A DNA stretch of 64,000 nucleotides from DATBRC01 sp036560485 (GCA_036560485.1 DATBRC010000053.1:62001-126000); one strand, 5' to 3'; counted from the first letter of the stretch, positions 16,808 through 25,996 are shown. Program-made: numbers and translations. Notes: a model not told the origin generated them from the letters alone.

Positions 16808-17461
16808 ATGCAAAACCAATCGGATGTGCAGAAAAATATTGTATGGCATTCTTCCAGGGTCACCCGTGAGCATAGAGCATTGCGCAATGGGCATAAAGGA
16901 GCGGTGGTTTGGTTAACCGGCCTGCCGGGATCAGGCAAATCCACCATTGCCCATACTGTCGATGCAAATCTTCACCGTGCCGGATTCCAGACCGTTGTGC
17001 TGGATGGCGACAACATCCGGCATGGCTTGTGCGCAGACTTGGGATTTTCAACCGAAGACCGGAACGAGAATATCCGCAGGGTTGGCGAGGTTGCGAAGCT
17101 TTTTATGGAGATGGGAACGGTTGTGCTGGTCGCTTTGGTCTCTCCCATCCGGGATGCGCGCGAGAAAGTCAGGCAATTGCTGCCTGATGGGGATTTCATC
17201 GAAATTCATTGTGACTGCTCTGCCGACATTTGTGAGGAGCGCGATCGCAAAGGATTGTATGTCAAGGCTAAAAACGGATTGATCCCTGATTTCACGGGAG
17301 TTTCATCTCCTTATGAAGCGCCGCTTGCGCCGGCACTAAGACTGGATACCGCGAATGAAAGCATTGAGGAATCTGCCGGGCGAGTCACCTTGTTTTTGGA
17401 GGGACGACTGAAGACTGCCATTGTGCCAAAAATGAACGTGGAAATACCTGGTCAGGATTGA
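16808..17461 (+). CDS. cysC: adenylyl-sulfate kinase (APS kinase)
   Basis: A 217-residue kinase that phosphorylates APS to PAPS, the activated sulfate for sulfotransferases. The Walker A is GLPGSGKST (38-46), followed by VVLDGDNIRHGLC, a SPIRDAREKVR segment and the GLY-K-A...FTGVSSPYEAP region. The start at 16808 fits the usual CysC N-terminus (NIVWHSSRVTREHR); ATG 16781 is also possible. It is a stand-alone kinase, not fused to CysN, and begins 40 bp after the sensor kinase gene. Its position next to a sulfotransferase suggests dedicated PAPS supply rather than sulfur assimilation. Confidence 0.92.
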   Translation: MQNQSDVQKNIVWHSSRVTREHRALRNGHKGAVVWLTGLPGSGKSTIAHTVDANLHRAGFQTVVLDGDNIRHGLCADLGFSTEDRNENIRRVGEVAKLFMEMGTVVLVALVSPIRDAREKVRQLLPDGDFIEIHCDCSADICEERDRKGLYVKAKNGLIPDFTGVSSPYEAPLAPALRLDTANESIEESAGRVTLFLEGRLKTAIVPKMNVEIPGQD

Positions 17462-17595
17462 TGCGATAGAGCTTGGAACAGTTTCTTGGGCTGCTGCTGC
17501 CTTTTAAATACTAATTAAGTAAATGGCAATCAAGATAAGCGACAAAGATTCGCGCAGAATTGTCAATTCATCGTTTTTAGCGCTATGCTGTAGTA

Positions 17596-19149
17596 ATGAC
17601 TACCTATTTGCCCAGCCAAAGCTTGCCGGATATCGGTTCGATCCCCAAGGGACGGATTGGGCGATTCATTGTCGAACGTGAAATCGGGAAAGGCTCTGTC
17701 GGCACCGTTTATCAATTCCGCGATCCGCTGATCGGCCGCAAAGTCGCGATCAAGATACTGCACCCGCAATTGCCGCCGGATCAGCGCAAGTTATTTGAAA
17801 AGCATTTCATTCAAGAGGCGCGTGCAGCAGGCAGACTGAATCATCCCAATATTGTCACTGTCTACGATGCAGATACAAGCGATGATTTTCTTTTCATCGC
17901 GATGGAATATCTGGAAGGCAGTGAGCTGCGCGAGATTATCAGCAACGGACATCAATACAGCTACAAGCAGATCGCAGACATGATTGCGCGGGTTGCGAAT
18001 GCGCTCGACTATGCGCATCAAAACGGCGTGATACATCGCGACATCAAGCCGGCCAATATTTTTATCATCGGCAAAAACACGCCCAAGGTGTTGGATTTCG
18101 GTATCGCCAGCGCATCGCGTCAATTAACCGATCCTGAAGCAACGCTTGGCATGGCAACGGTGTCCGAGCGATGCGTGCTGGGGACGCCGAGCTACATGTC
18201 GCCGGAACAGACGCGCGCTGAAGTTGTCGATGCGCGCACCGATATTTTTTCACTTGGCGTCGTGTTGTATCAATTGTTGTGCGGCGAACTGCCATTCAAG
18301 GGCGACACGATTCAAGACCTGCTGGAAAATATAGAATACGAATCGCCTGTTCCGCCGCACGATATTCGCCCGGATGTGCCAATCCGTCTCGCATACATTG
18401 CAGGCAAGGCGCTGTCAAAGAAACCGTCCGATCGTTATGCGACGGCAGCGGACATGGCGAAAGATTTGAATCGCTACATCGCGAAAGAGCATACCAATCA
18501 AATCATCGCGACATTGCGTAACCCTGATAAGACAAATACGTCAGGAGATGACAATGGCAGCAATCAAAAATCCACTGAGATTGCACGGAAAAAGGATCCT
18601 AACCGCCTACCGGTCTTTGCCAGCGTTATTGTACTGGCGATATTTATCGTCGGCAGTAGTGCTGCTTTGTTTTTACATAAAGCCGAGCCGAAAAAAATAG
18701 CCTCACAACAAGCGATACAAGTAGAGAGCAAAACAGAAGCGGCGAAAAATATTGGGCAACCGATTGCTGCAATACCAAAATCGGCAGAACAACCTTCAGC
18801 AAATGCCGCATCTGCAAACGAAGAACATGCGGAAAAAAAATCAATCGACAAGATCGCTGCGGTGGACAACAAGACAACTGCCAAGACGACAACTCTGGAA
18901 AAGAAAAAATCAACCGCAGTGAATGCAGGCAAACACTCTTCCGCCGCCCTAGGCACAGTGCAACTTGCTGTGACTCCTTGGGGAGAAGTATTTGTCGATG
19001 GCACATCAAAGGGCGTCACCCCCCCGTTGTCGCACCTCAGTCTGCCGATAGGCGCACATAACGTCGAAATCCGAAACGGCGATGATCGATATGCCGTTAA
19101 CATTCAAGTCACATCTGCTAATGAAACCAAAATTGCCCACCATTTCTAA
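17596..19149 (+). CDS. membrane Ser/Thr protein kinase with C-terminal PEGA domain
   Basis: A 517-residue Hanks-type kinase. The glycine-rich loop is GKGSVGTVY (31-39), the ATP lysine is Lys53 in VAIKIL, the catalytic loop is HRDIKPAN (147-154), DFG is at 167-169 and SPEQ follows at 202-205. A charged linker leads to one membrane helix at about 338-360, so the kinase is cytoplasmic and the tail periplasmic. The low-complexity tail (Lys/Ala/Thr-rich) ends in a PEGA-like domain (about 455-517; FVDGTSKGVTPPL, LPIGAHNVEI), which may bind peptidoglycan or surface polymers. The start of the following lipoprotein gene overlaps it by 29 bp. Confidence 0.92.
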   Translation: MTTYLPSQSLPDIGSIPKGRIGRFIVEREIGKGSVGTVYQFRDPLIGRKVAIKILHPQLPPDQRKLFEKHFIQEARAAGRLNHPNIVTVYDADTSDDFLFIAMEYLEGSELREIISNGHQYSYKQIADMIARVANALDYAHQNGVIHRDIKPANIFIIGKNTPKVLDFGIASASRQLTDPEATLGMATVSERCVLGTPSYMSPEQTRAEVVDARTDIFSLGVVLYQLLCGELPFKGDTIQDLLENIEYESPVPPHDIRPDVPIRLAYIAGKALSKKPSDRYATAADMAKDLNRYIAKEHTNQIIATLRNPDKTNTSGDDNGSNQKSTEIARKKDPNRLPVFASVIVLAIFIVGSSAALFLHKAEPKKIASQQAIQVESKTEAAKNIGQPIAAIPKSAEQPSANAASANEEHAEKKSIDKIAAVDNKTTAKTTTLEKKKSTAVNAGKHSSAALGTVQLAVTPWGEVFVDGTSKGVTPPLSHLSLPIGAHNVEIRNGDDRYAVNIQVTSANETKIAHHF

Positions 19150-19540
19150 ATCATTTCGCAATGCGTTCGCAGGTATGTTGCTGATGTTGTTATCGGCATG
19201 CGCGACACAACCGCCTCAACCGCAGATCGGATTGTCCGATTTATTGAATCGCCCTGGTGAAAGGGCGCTGTTGTCCGGCATTCATTTGTACGAAGATGCG
19301 CAATATGCAGACGCTGAAAAATCCTTGTCTGACTCGTTGGAAAAAGGCTTTACGGTCAAGAAAGATGCGGCGCTGGCCTACAAGTATCTGGCGTTCATTT
19401 ATTGCACATCATCGCGTATCGATGCGTGCAAAAAAGCCTTCCGCGCAGCGCGTGTCAGTGATCCTTCCTTCATGCTGAGCAAGAGCGAGAGCGGGCATCC
19501 ATTATGGGGACCTGTGTATCGGCAGGTGATTGCGGAATAG
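19121..19540 (+). CDS. small lipoprotein paired with the PEGA kinase
   Basis: A 139-residue protein starting at the ATG at 19121, inside the end of the kinase gene. The signal peptide ends in LLMLLSAC, so Cys27 is the likely lipidated residue. The mature part (LYEDAQYADAEKSLSDSLE, then YKYLAFIYC) has the helical spacing of tetratricopeptide repeats, about two copies. Translational overlap with the kinase suggests that the two proteins act together, for example as an outer-membrane partner of the periplasmic PEGA tail. No ribosome-binding site is obvious. Confidence 0.75.
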   Translation: MKPKLPTISKSFRNAFAGMLLMLLSACATQPPQPQIGLSDLLNRPGERALLSGIHLYEDAQYADAEKSLSDSLEKGFTVKKDAALAYKYLAFIYCTSSRIDACKKAFRAARVSDPSFMLSKSESGHPLWGPVYRQVIAE

Positions 19541-19736
19541 ACGTCGGGCATTCCATTTTTAAACAGACTATCCGTATTTGTGGTTGGATGCATGCGTTGG
19601 ATTTATTGAATGTCTTAGTTCGGAATAGGCACTGTGCTGACATTCAAAAAGGTTCTCGTCAGCAGACAGTTGGCAGTAGCTATAAGAACATCTATGTTAA
19701 ATTGGTTCTCTTCAATACTCGATATCAGGCATCCGA

Positions 19737-20645
19737 ATGCTCAGGACTCGACTTGACAGCGCTTTGACAAAATTCGCATCAAGGAAACATAAGAATATCG
19801 AAATCGGACCGATCTCCTCACATCCGCTCAAAACTTCACGCGCGACCGTCCAGTTGTACGATTCCGGATCAGAAAAGCCCTGTGTTATTTTTGTGCCGGA
19901 TGGCCCAAACGTCATCGCGAACTATGAAAGACTGATTGGACTGTTGAAAGATAATTTTCGCGTGGTGTGTTTTGATATGCCCGGATTTGGTTACTCCACG
20001 CCTGCACATGACTACGACCATTCATTAGATCAGGGCGCTGCTACAGTCATTTCGGTAATGGATGAGTTGAAAATCCGTTCGGCCACACTTGCGTTTAGCT
20101 GCGCAAATGGTTTCTACGCACTACGCGTTGCCCAACTGGCTCCCGATAGAATTTCCAGACTTATCCTTTCACAGACACCTTCTCTTGAGGCAATGCATGC
20201 TTGGTCGAAAAGGAATATACCCTACGTCATGCATCTGCCTGTATTTGGCCAAGCCGTGGCGTGGGCAGTTCGCCAGAAAGCCGCAAATAGCTGGTACGCC
20301 CGTGCATTACCGAAAGACACAGATATTGACGCTTTCAAAAATCCAGCTATGCACGCACTAGCCCATGGTGGTTGTTTCTGCCTAGCAGGTGTAGTGCAGG
20401 GATTGGGGCGTGAAGACGTCAATTTTGGGGGAGGCATATCAACGCCCTGCACGATTCTTTGGGGGTCTTTGGATCGATCCCATAAATTAACGGATCCAAA
20501 GTCTATCTTGGAGCTTGTGCCTCATGCCGAAGTCATCCGCTTCGAGGCCAGTGGGCACTTCCCTGACATCGAACAACCAGAACGATTTATGCAAGTCCTT
20601 GTTGAACGTGCCAAGATTGATGCCCTGCCATCAGAAAAATGTTGA
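19737..20645 (+). CDS. alpha/beta hydrolase with atypical nucleophile elbow
   Basis: A 302-residue alpha/beta hydrolase-fold protein. The oxyanion strand region is VIFVPDGPN (50-58), the second strand is VVCFDMPGFGYS and the nucleophile elbow is AFSCANG with Ser121, not the usual GxSxG. The acid is probably the Asp in WGSLDRSHK and the His lies in EASGHFPDIEQPERF. The Ala-Phe-Ser-Cys-Ala elbow still permits a tight turn, so the enzyme may be active. Base composition is lower in GC than its neighbours. The substrate is unknown; it stands alone, 196 bp after the lipoprotein. Confidence 0.82.
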   Translation: MLRTRLDSALTKFASRKHKNIEIGPISSHPLKTSRATVQLYDSGSEKPCVIFVPDGPNVIANYERLIGLLKDNFRVVCFDMPGFGYSTPAHDYDHSLDQGAATVISVMDELKIRSATLAFSCANGFYALRVAQLAPDRISRLILSQTPSLEAMHAWSKRNIPYVMHLPVFGQAVAWAVRQKAANSWYARALPKDTDIDAFKNPAMHALAHGGCFCLAGVVQGLGREDVNFGGGISTPCTILWGSLDRSHKLTDPKSILELVPHAEVIRFEASGHFPDIEQPERFMQVLVERAKIDALPSEKC

Positions 20646-20762
20646 AGTTGAATGTCTGCTTCCTCAGAAGATCTACGACCGCTTGGGGCACTGAACGCTC
20701 ACTCAATGCTTGATTGAAAATGAAAATATCAAAGACTGCAAACCATGGCCGGCAACCATGCA

Positions 20763-22007
20763 TCAAAAAAAATACGTCCCCACAACCTGAACAATTCGCT
20801 GCTGAAACAACGCGCCAAACTCACTCCCCGCATTGCCGCTATTAAGCTGCCATTGCAATGCCAGATCGGCATGATCCCAATGGTAACGTCCTTCCAGCCA
20901 TGACATGCGGCTGTGGTCTGCATCGTTAAAACGCTGCATCGCTGATATGTCCAGATGATTGATCAATGCATCCTGCCATGTGCCGAAGAAAAACAACGAC
21001 TGCCTGGTAACCGGATCCTGGATGTTTTGCGCGTATAAGCGGTACTGCCCGTATGCCAGCGGCGACCCGCGGCGCAGTGCATCCCAATCGTGCTGATTCA
21101 GTCCTGCGCCGTTGTAGTCGTATTCCAGCGTTAATGTAATTTTGTTGGTAGTCGTGTACGTGAGTCCGGTAGCCAGGCGCGAGCGGAATGCGTAGTCATC
21201 TGCTGTGTTTAACGCTTGGTAGCGCAGCGAACGGCTGCGTCCGCCTGACCATTCTGCAAAGGCAACGGTCGAGTCGTTGAGCACGCCGGTCAGATTGGCG
21301 CCAAGTTGCGGCGCATGATGTGCCTCACCAAAAATCATCCATTGCGGCGTCAGATTGTCGGACAGTTTTTTACTGGTGCTGAGCAGCCAGCGGTTTTCAT
21401 TATTGGTCGCACCGAGATCGGCATTGAACGGTGCAGTGCTCGGTTGGCTCTCAAGTTTCGGCGAGTACAAAGCCGTCAACGATCCGCCATCCCATAATTT
21501 TTGACCGCGCATCATCACGCTGCCCAGCCGGTTTTTTTTCAGGCTGATCGGATCGACCGACACGACCGAGCGCAATGCGTTGGTGCGAAAATAATCAGTC
21601 GGGTTATAGCCGGTCGCGACGCCATTGCGCACGTTGATGCGTCCAAGATCGACGATCTGATCGTCGGACTGTTGCCAGCTCAGGTAGGATTCTTTCAGCG
21701 TATTAATTGTGTCGTGGTGATCGAATTTATCTTGCGAAGTGATATCCAGCCGATCCGATAGCAATAATCGCCAGCCCGGCGCGAGTGCCTTGTCGTATTG
21801 CGCATCGAGCGACCAGCGTTCGGTATGCAAGGTCGGCAAGCCATAACGCTGTTCGCTGGTGCCGAGCGCACCTTCAGTGAAGATGTGCCAGTTGCTGGCT
21901 GTTTCCACCGAGGCGGGCGCTTTGTCGGCTAGTTGCAAGGCATCTGCATCATCAGCCAGAGCCGGGATCGATGTAACTGCGACAAAGATAAAGAGCAGAC
22001 TACGCAT
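20763..22007 (-). CDS. predicted outer-membrane beta-barrel protein of the LolA-like/ABC operon
   Basis: A 414-residue protein with a signal peptide (MRSLLFIFVAVTSIPALA) and a C-terminal aromatic end (VVGTYFF), the hallmark of barrels assembled by the BAM complex. The sequence alternates polar and apolar residues with many Trp and Tyr, as in DUF1302-like or porin-type barrels. It starts at the ATG at 22007, 3 bp from the stop of the LolA-like gene, so it is translationally linked. It is predicted to be the outer-membrane end of a transport route that starts with the ABC genes upstream. The exact family is uncertain. Confidence 0.75.
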   Translation of the reverse strand: MRSLLFIFVAVTSIPALADDADALQLADKAPASVETASNWHIFTEGALGTSEQRYGLPTLHTERWSLDAQYDKALAPGWRLLLSDRLDITSQDKFDHHDTINTLKESYLSWQQSDDQIVDLGRINVRNGVATGYNPTDYFRTNALRSVVSVDPISLKKNRLGSVMMRGQKLWDGGSLTALYSPKLESQPSTAPFNADLGATNNENRWLLSTSKKLSDNLTPQWMIFGEAHHAPQLGANLTGVLNDSTVAFAEWSGGRSRSLRYQALNTADDYAFRSRLATGLTYTTTNKITLTLEYDYNGAGLNQHDWDALRRGSPLAYGQYRLYAQNIQDPVTRQSLFFFGTWQDALINHLDISAMQRFNDADHSRMSWLEGRYHWDHADLALQWQLNSGNAGSEFGALFQQRIVQVVGTYFF

Positions 22008-22010
22008 CAA

Positions 22011-22787
22011 TCACTCCGGTTTAAAACGCGGCAAATATTCGCGCTGCAACCATGCCTCCGGCACTTCGCGCTTGGCCCAATTGGAAAAGCGCATCACGGT
22101 GACCCAGTTCGGATCCAGTCCATCGATGATCACCGTTTCAGTCGGGCGTTCGACACCGAGCTGCTTTTCATACTTGCGGTAATAGGCCGACTTCAGCATC
22201 TTTCCACTCTCCGAATAAAAGCGTGCCTTGACCGGATGGCTGTCATCAGTCTTGATCCACATTTCGATGTGATGGTAGGTGGCATCGGGCGTCTTTGCGT
22301 TCAGCGACAGCTTGTAACAATGCCGCATTTGCCGCTCGCCATCCTGTACGTCTTCTTCGGTCGCCGACACGGCTTGATAGTCTTTGGCGAAGTTGACGGT
22401 CACGACATCGCCATTGGATGCTTGACCCAGCAGGCGCTGTTGCGGCGACATGCGGACGCTGGCCTTGCTGGACGGATCGTAGAACCACAGGTCCTTGCCG
22501 TTAAATAAAATCAGCTTGTTGGCATCGCGTACCGGCGCGACAAAACGGATCAGGCTGCGGAACTGGCCGCTGTTCGGATCGGCCTTGGAATAAATTGCCA
22601 GCGTACTGCCATCCGTTTGCTTGCCGTTGCGATATTCGGTCAATGCGTTAGTCAGTCCGAATGGATAGTCCGGATTGCGCACCAGGTCGCTGGCGCTCAG
22701 GATTTCCTGTGGTGTAGCGGCGTAGGCAGCTACCGCAGTGCATGCGCTGAATGCCAGCATGAACAATGTTTGTGTGAATCGTTTCAT
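22011..22787 (-). CDS. LolA-like outer membrane lipoprotein-sorting protein
   Basis: A 258-residue periplasmic protein. The start at 22787 has GAGGAAGATTGCA directly upstream; earlier ATG codons are rejected. A signal peptide ends near AYAATPQ. The mature part has the half-barrel pattern of the LolA_like group (LTEYRNGKQTDGS, FVAPVRDANKLILFNGKDLWFY, the MEMWIKTDD-type strand). Members chaperone a hydrophobic molecule across the periplasm. The family is distinct from the essential LolA and is typically linked to a MacB-type transporter, as here. Confidence 0.82.
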   Translation of the reverse strand: MKRFTQTLFMLAFSACTAVAAYAATPQEILSASDLVRNPDYPFGLTNALTEYRNGKQTDGSTLAIYSKADPNSGQFRSLIRFVAPVRDANKLILFNGKDLWFYDPSSKASVRMSPQQRLLGQASNGDVVTVNFAKDYQAVSATEEDVQDGERQMRHCYKLSLNAKTPDATYHHIEMWIKTDDSHPVKARFYSESGKMLKSAYYRKYEKQLGVERPTETVIIDGLDPNWVTVMRFSNWAKREVPEAWLQREYLPRFKPE

Positions 22788-22842
22788 TGCAATCTTCCTC
22801 TTATTGGTTTTACACAATTTGTGACAGCAAATTATGTCTGTT

Positions 22843-22877
22843 CTCACCCTCTACCTCTGGGAGAGGGCCGGGGTGAG
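22843..22877. repeat. REP-like palindromic element
   Basis: CTCACCC (22843-22849) pairs with GGGTGAG (22871-22877), and inside CCTCT-GGG-AGAGG (22854-22866) forms a second perfect stem. The wording CTCACCCTCT...GGGAGAGGGCCGGGGTGAG is a widespread proteobacterial dispersed repeat. It lies in the 139-bp gap between the permease and LolA-like genes, where it could stabilise or attenuate the operon mRNA. Confidence 0.72.
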
Positions 22878-22926
22878 GGATTGAGCGTTCTGATTGCCCT
22901 CAATTATGTAACGCTCAATAATGCGT

Positions 22927-24315
22927 TTATACATGGCGCAATGCGTCAACGATCATGAGTTTGGATGCACGGTTGGCTGGCCACCATGCGGACAGGACCG
23001 TCACGATAATCATGCCGATGACGCTGCCGATCAACAATGGCATGTCTTGCCAGACGCGGACCAGGATCAGGAAAGCGTAGGAATAACCAGGCGGGATCCA
23101 TGATAGGCCACTGTGGTTGATCAAGTAAGCGATGAGCAATGCAGCGAGGACACCGATGATCGAACCGATCACGCCCAATAGAACGCCTTCACACATGAAC
23201 AAAAATCGTATGCCGGAGCGACGCAAGCCAATCGCACGCAAGGTACCGATTTCGACTGTGCGTTCTACCACCGCCGTGCTCATGGTGTTACCAATCGTGA
23301 ACAGTACGATGACGGCGATCAGAATAGCGATAAAGCCGAACATAGAATTCATGAATTGCGCTGTTTGTCCATATATTGGATTGAGCTGGCGGAAATCCAA
23401 TATTTCCAGAGGTTGATTGTTGAAGTCGGCCGCCAGCAGTTCGGTTAGTCGCTTTTGAGCAGCAGGGATCTGCTTGGTATGTTGAAGCTGGATTTTGATT
23501 GCAGTCACCTGCGGTGTCGCTGATCCGTAGATCAGTTTTTGCGCCTTCTCCAAATGCATGGCCAGATACACGTCGTCAAACGCCTTGATGCCCATATTTT
23601 TAGCCTGGATCACGCTCAAGCTCGCAACGTTGGGTGCACCATGTGCAGTTGCCGCCAGCATTTCGATGCGTGTTTCAGATTGTTTTGGATCGTTGGTTTT
23701 TTCCTGCGCAGACAGTGCTGCAAGATCGGGGGGTTCCTGCTTGCCATCGTTGACAGTGGTTGTGGAAGATTGGGCGCAATTAGGAACCTGTAGTGCGTTG
23801 CACAATTTCAGCTTGCGTGCGACGCCGGTGCCGATGACCACATCGTCCGGATTCGATTTGCTCATGGGCAGCGGGATCGCGTAGTTTTTCGTGCCGTAAT
23901 CGTTCCACAACATCATCTTGTTGGTTTCATCAACGACGACACCATATGCCATCACGGAACGCGAAACACCTTCGGAAAAATTGCCGGCGATGCCGCCGAG
24001 TTGCAAGCTTGGCGTGACCACGATGACCATCGGGGCCAGCACAGGGTCGCGCTTGATGACATCGACAATCCGCTGGTAATCGGCTATGCCGTAGGCAGTC
24101 GGATTGTCGCCGCCTTCCGCGAAATAATCCTTGTATTGGATTTGCAAATGGCCCGACCCTTGTACAAAACCTGTTTCCGATCCATACGTGATATTCGAGC
24201 GATAGCCGCCGAAGATCAGGATCGCCACCAGGCCGATGACCATGGCCAGCAAGGTTGTCAGTGAGCGGCGGCGATTGCGCAGCAGGTTGCGCATCGCGAG
24301 TGAAATGGTTCTCAT
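22927..24315 (-). CDS. ABC transporter permease, MacB/LolC-FtsX type
   Basis: A 462-residue permease with TM1 at about 17-38, a large periplasmic domain (about 40-325) and three TM helices in the last 135 residues (IAILIAVIVLFTIGN, IIGVLAALLIAYLI, LLIGSVIGMIIVTVL), the FtsX/MacB topology. The N-terminal AMRNLLRNRRRSLTTLLAM and central VERTVEIGTLRAIGLRR are typical coupling segments. It forms a pair with the ATPase gene (ATGA overlap at 24312-24315). Such complexes work as mechanotransmitters that extract substrates from the inner membrane for a periplasmic carrier. Confidence 0.9.
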   Translation of the reverse strand: MRTISLAMRNLLRNRRRSLTTLLAMVIGLVAILIFGGYRSNITYGSETGFVQGSGHLQIQYKDYFAEGGDNPTAYGIADYQRIVDVIKRDPVLAPMVIVVTPSLQLGGIAGNFSEGVSRSVMAYGVVVDETNKMMLWNDYGTKNYAIPLPMSKSNPDDVVIGTGVARKLKLCNALQVPNCAQSSTTTVNDGKQEPPDLAALSAQEKTNDPKQSETRIEMLAATAHGAPNVASLSVIQAKNMGIKAFDDVYLAMHLEKAQKLIYGSATPQVTAIKIQLQHTKQIPAAQKRLTELLAADFNNQPLEILDFRQLNPIYGQTAQFMNSMFGFIAILIAVIVLFTIGNTMSTAVVERTVEIGTLRAIGLRRSGIRFLFMCEGVLLGVIGSIIGVLAALLIAYLINHSGLSWIPPGYSYAFLILVRVWQDMPLLIGSVIGMIIVTVLSAWWPANRASKLMIVDALRHV

Positions 24316-25019
24316 GCTACGGCCTCTACTTTCTCGTCGCGGCGTTCAATGGCAGTGATGCGTCCATCACGGATCATGACGGCATCGTCAGCTTCTGCCA
24401 TCACTTTGGGGTCATGCGAAGAAAAGATGAACGACACATGCATCTCGCGCTGCATCTTGCGCATCAACGCAATGATGGCGTCGCCGGTATGGCTGTCCAG
24501 GTTAGCCGTAGGTTCATCAGCCAGCACCATCTTGGGCTGGTGTGCCAGTGCACGGGCGATGGCGACGCGCTGGCGTTGCCCGCCGGACAATTGGCCGGGG
24601 CGGTTTTGCGCGCGATCGGATAAGCCGACCGCATCGAGCATGGCGAGCACTCTTTTTTTGCGTTCTGCAGCCGGTACACCTGACAGAATCAATGGGTACT
24701 CGACATTCTCGTAAGCCGACAGAACTGGCAACAAATTGAAGTTCTGGAAAATAAAGCCGAGATGACATGCGCGGAAATCCGACAGCGCATTATCCGACAT
24801 GGCTTGCACATGCTGGCCCGCCACGATGATTTCACCGCTGTCCGGCCGGTCGATGCAGCCGATCAAATTCAATAATGTGGTTTTGCCGCTGCCGGACGGG
24901 CCGGAGATGACGGTAAAGCGATTGGGGCGAATTTCCAGACTGATGTCGCTCAAGGCCGGCACATCGACTGTGTCAAGTCGGTACACCTTACCTACATTCT
25001 TCAGGATGACAGGTTGCAT
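24312..25019 (-). CDS. ABC transporter ATP-binding protein, LolD/MacB type
   Basis: A 235-residue ATPase from the ATG at 25019, preceded by GCGAGGTC; the upstream 20 codons are not supported. Walker A is GPSGSGKTT, the Q-loop is FQNFNLLP, the signature is LSGGQRQRVAIARAL and Walker B is KMVLADEPTANLD, with the H-loop in FSSHDP. It energises the permease encoded directly after it. The order ATPase, permease, LolA-like, barrel defines one minus-strand operon dedicated to envelope export of a lipid or lipoprotein. Confidence 0.93.
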   Translation of the reverse strand: MQPVILKNVGKVYRLDTVDVPALSDISLEIRPNRFTVISGPSGSGKTTLLNLIGCIDRPDSGEIIVAGQHVQAMSDNALSDFRACHLGFIFQNFNLLPVLSAYENVEYPLILSGVPAAERKKRVLAMLDAVGLSDRAQNRPGQLSGGQRQRVAIARALAHQPKMVLADEPTANLDSHTGDAIIALMRKMQREMHVSFIFSSHDPKVMAEADDAVMIRDGRITAIERRDEKVEAVA

Positions 25020-25233
25020 GATGACCTCGCAAAATTTAAGAACTGCCAATATAACAACATGATGCGGCGTGTGCGACAAAAATGCGATAAAGCGTTGTCG
25101 GCACGGACGAGCTGTCTAAAAAAGTGGGTGAAACGATATTTCCGGAAAGTTTTATTTCTCAGGGAACTCTGCCGGTATGCGCCGTTCTAAGTGTGCCTGC
25201 CACTTCTGGCCTCTGCTTGTGCCATCAACTTGT

Positions 25234-25986
25234 ATGTCAAAAATTCAATCCAAAAAGCTCATCGAGATAAAGATCTCCACAGTGGTGGCAGTGTCGGCAA
25301 TTTTGCATGAAATCGATCCGATACGGTTGGATGCAGCGATGCGTGAAATGACTGGTGGGTCATCGGATTATTTTGATGGCGAGCTGGTGGTCATCGATGT
25401 CGGCGCTTGCGATAGTTCCAATAAGGCGATCGACTGGGCTGCCTTGATCCAATTGTTCAAGTCATATCATCTCAATCCGGTCGCAGTGCGCAATGCCGCA
25501 CCCGAGATCGCGCCTGACATTCTCGCGCACGGATTAAGTCTGGATGTGATCGCCAAGCCGCGACAGCAAATCGAAGAGCCGGAAATCGTTGAGATAGCGG
25601 CACCTGTAGTTGCTTCAATTGCGGCGGCGCCTGAAGTGCAGGTACATTCCGTCTCCACCATGATCATCGACACACCGGTGCGCGCTGGTCAGCGCGTCTA
25701 TGCACGTGGGACAGACTTGATTGTTACCGCCATTGTGAACAACGGTGCCGAGTTGATTGCAGACGGCAGCATTCATGTTTATGCGCCGCTGCGTGGACGT
25801 GCGCTGGCGGGGGCGAGCGGCGATGCCTCGGCTCGAATTTTTGCATTAAGCATGGAAGCGGAGTTGGTGTCGATTGCCGGCGTCTATCAAACTTTTGAAA
25901 GCGGCTTGAAGCCCGAGATAAAGCAGCGTGCCGTGCAAATCAGTTTGGCGGGTGATCGTATCGATGTGCAAACAATCAATCGATGA
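25234..25986 (+). CDS. minC: septum site-determining protein MinC
   Basis: A 250-residue FtsZ polymerisation inhibitor. The N-terminal MinC_N domain (about 1-105) starts IEIKISTVVAVSAIL, and the C-terminal beta-helical MinC_C domain has RVYARGTDLIVTAIVNNGAELIADG-like turns and GDASARIFALSMEAELVSIAG. The start at 25234 fits the family; the frame extends 19 codons upstream. It is the first gene of minCDE and forms a complex with MinD at the membrane to block polar FtsZ rings. No good ribosome-binding site is seen. Confidence 0.95.
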   Translation: MSKIQSKKLIEIKISTVVAVSAILHEIDPIRLDAAMREMTGGSSDYFDGELVVIDVGACDSSNKAIDWAALIQLFKSYHLNPVAVRNAAPEIAPDILAHGLSLDVIAKPRQQIEEPEIVEIAAPVVASIAAAPEVQVHSVSTMIIDTPVRAGQRVYARGTDLIVTAIVNNGAELIADGSIHVYAPLRGRALAGASGDASARIFALSMEAELVSIAGVYQTFESGLKPEIKQRAVQISLAGDRIDVQTINR

Positions 25987-25996
25987 CACATATTTA

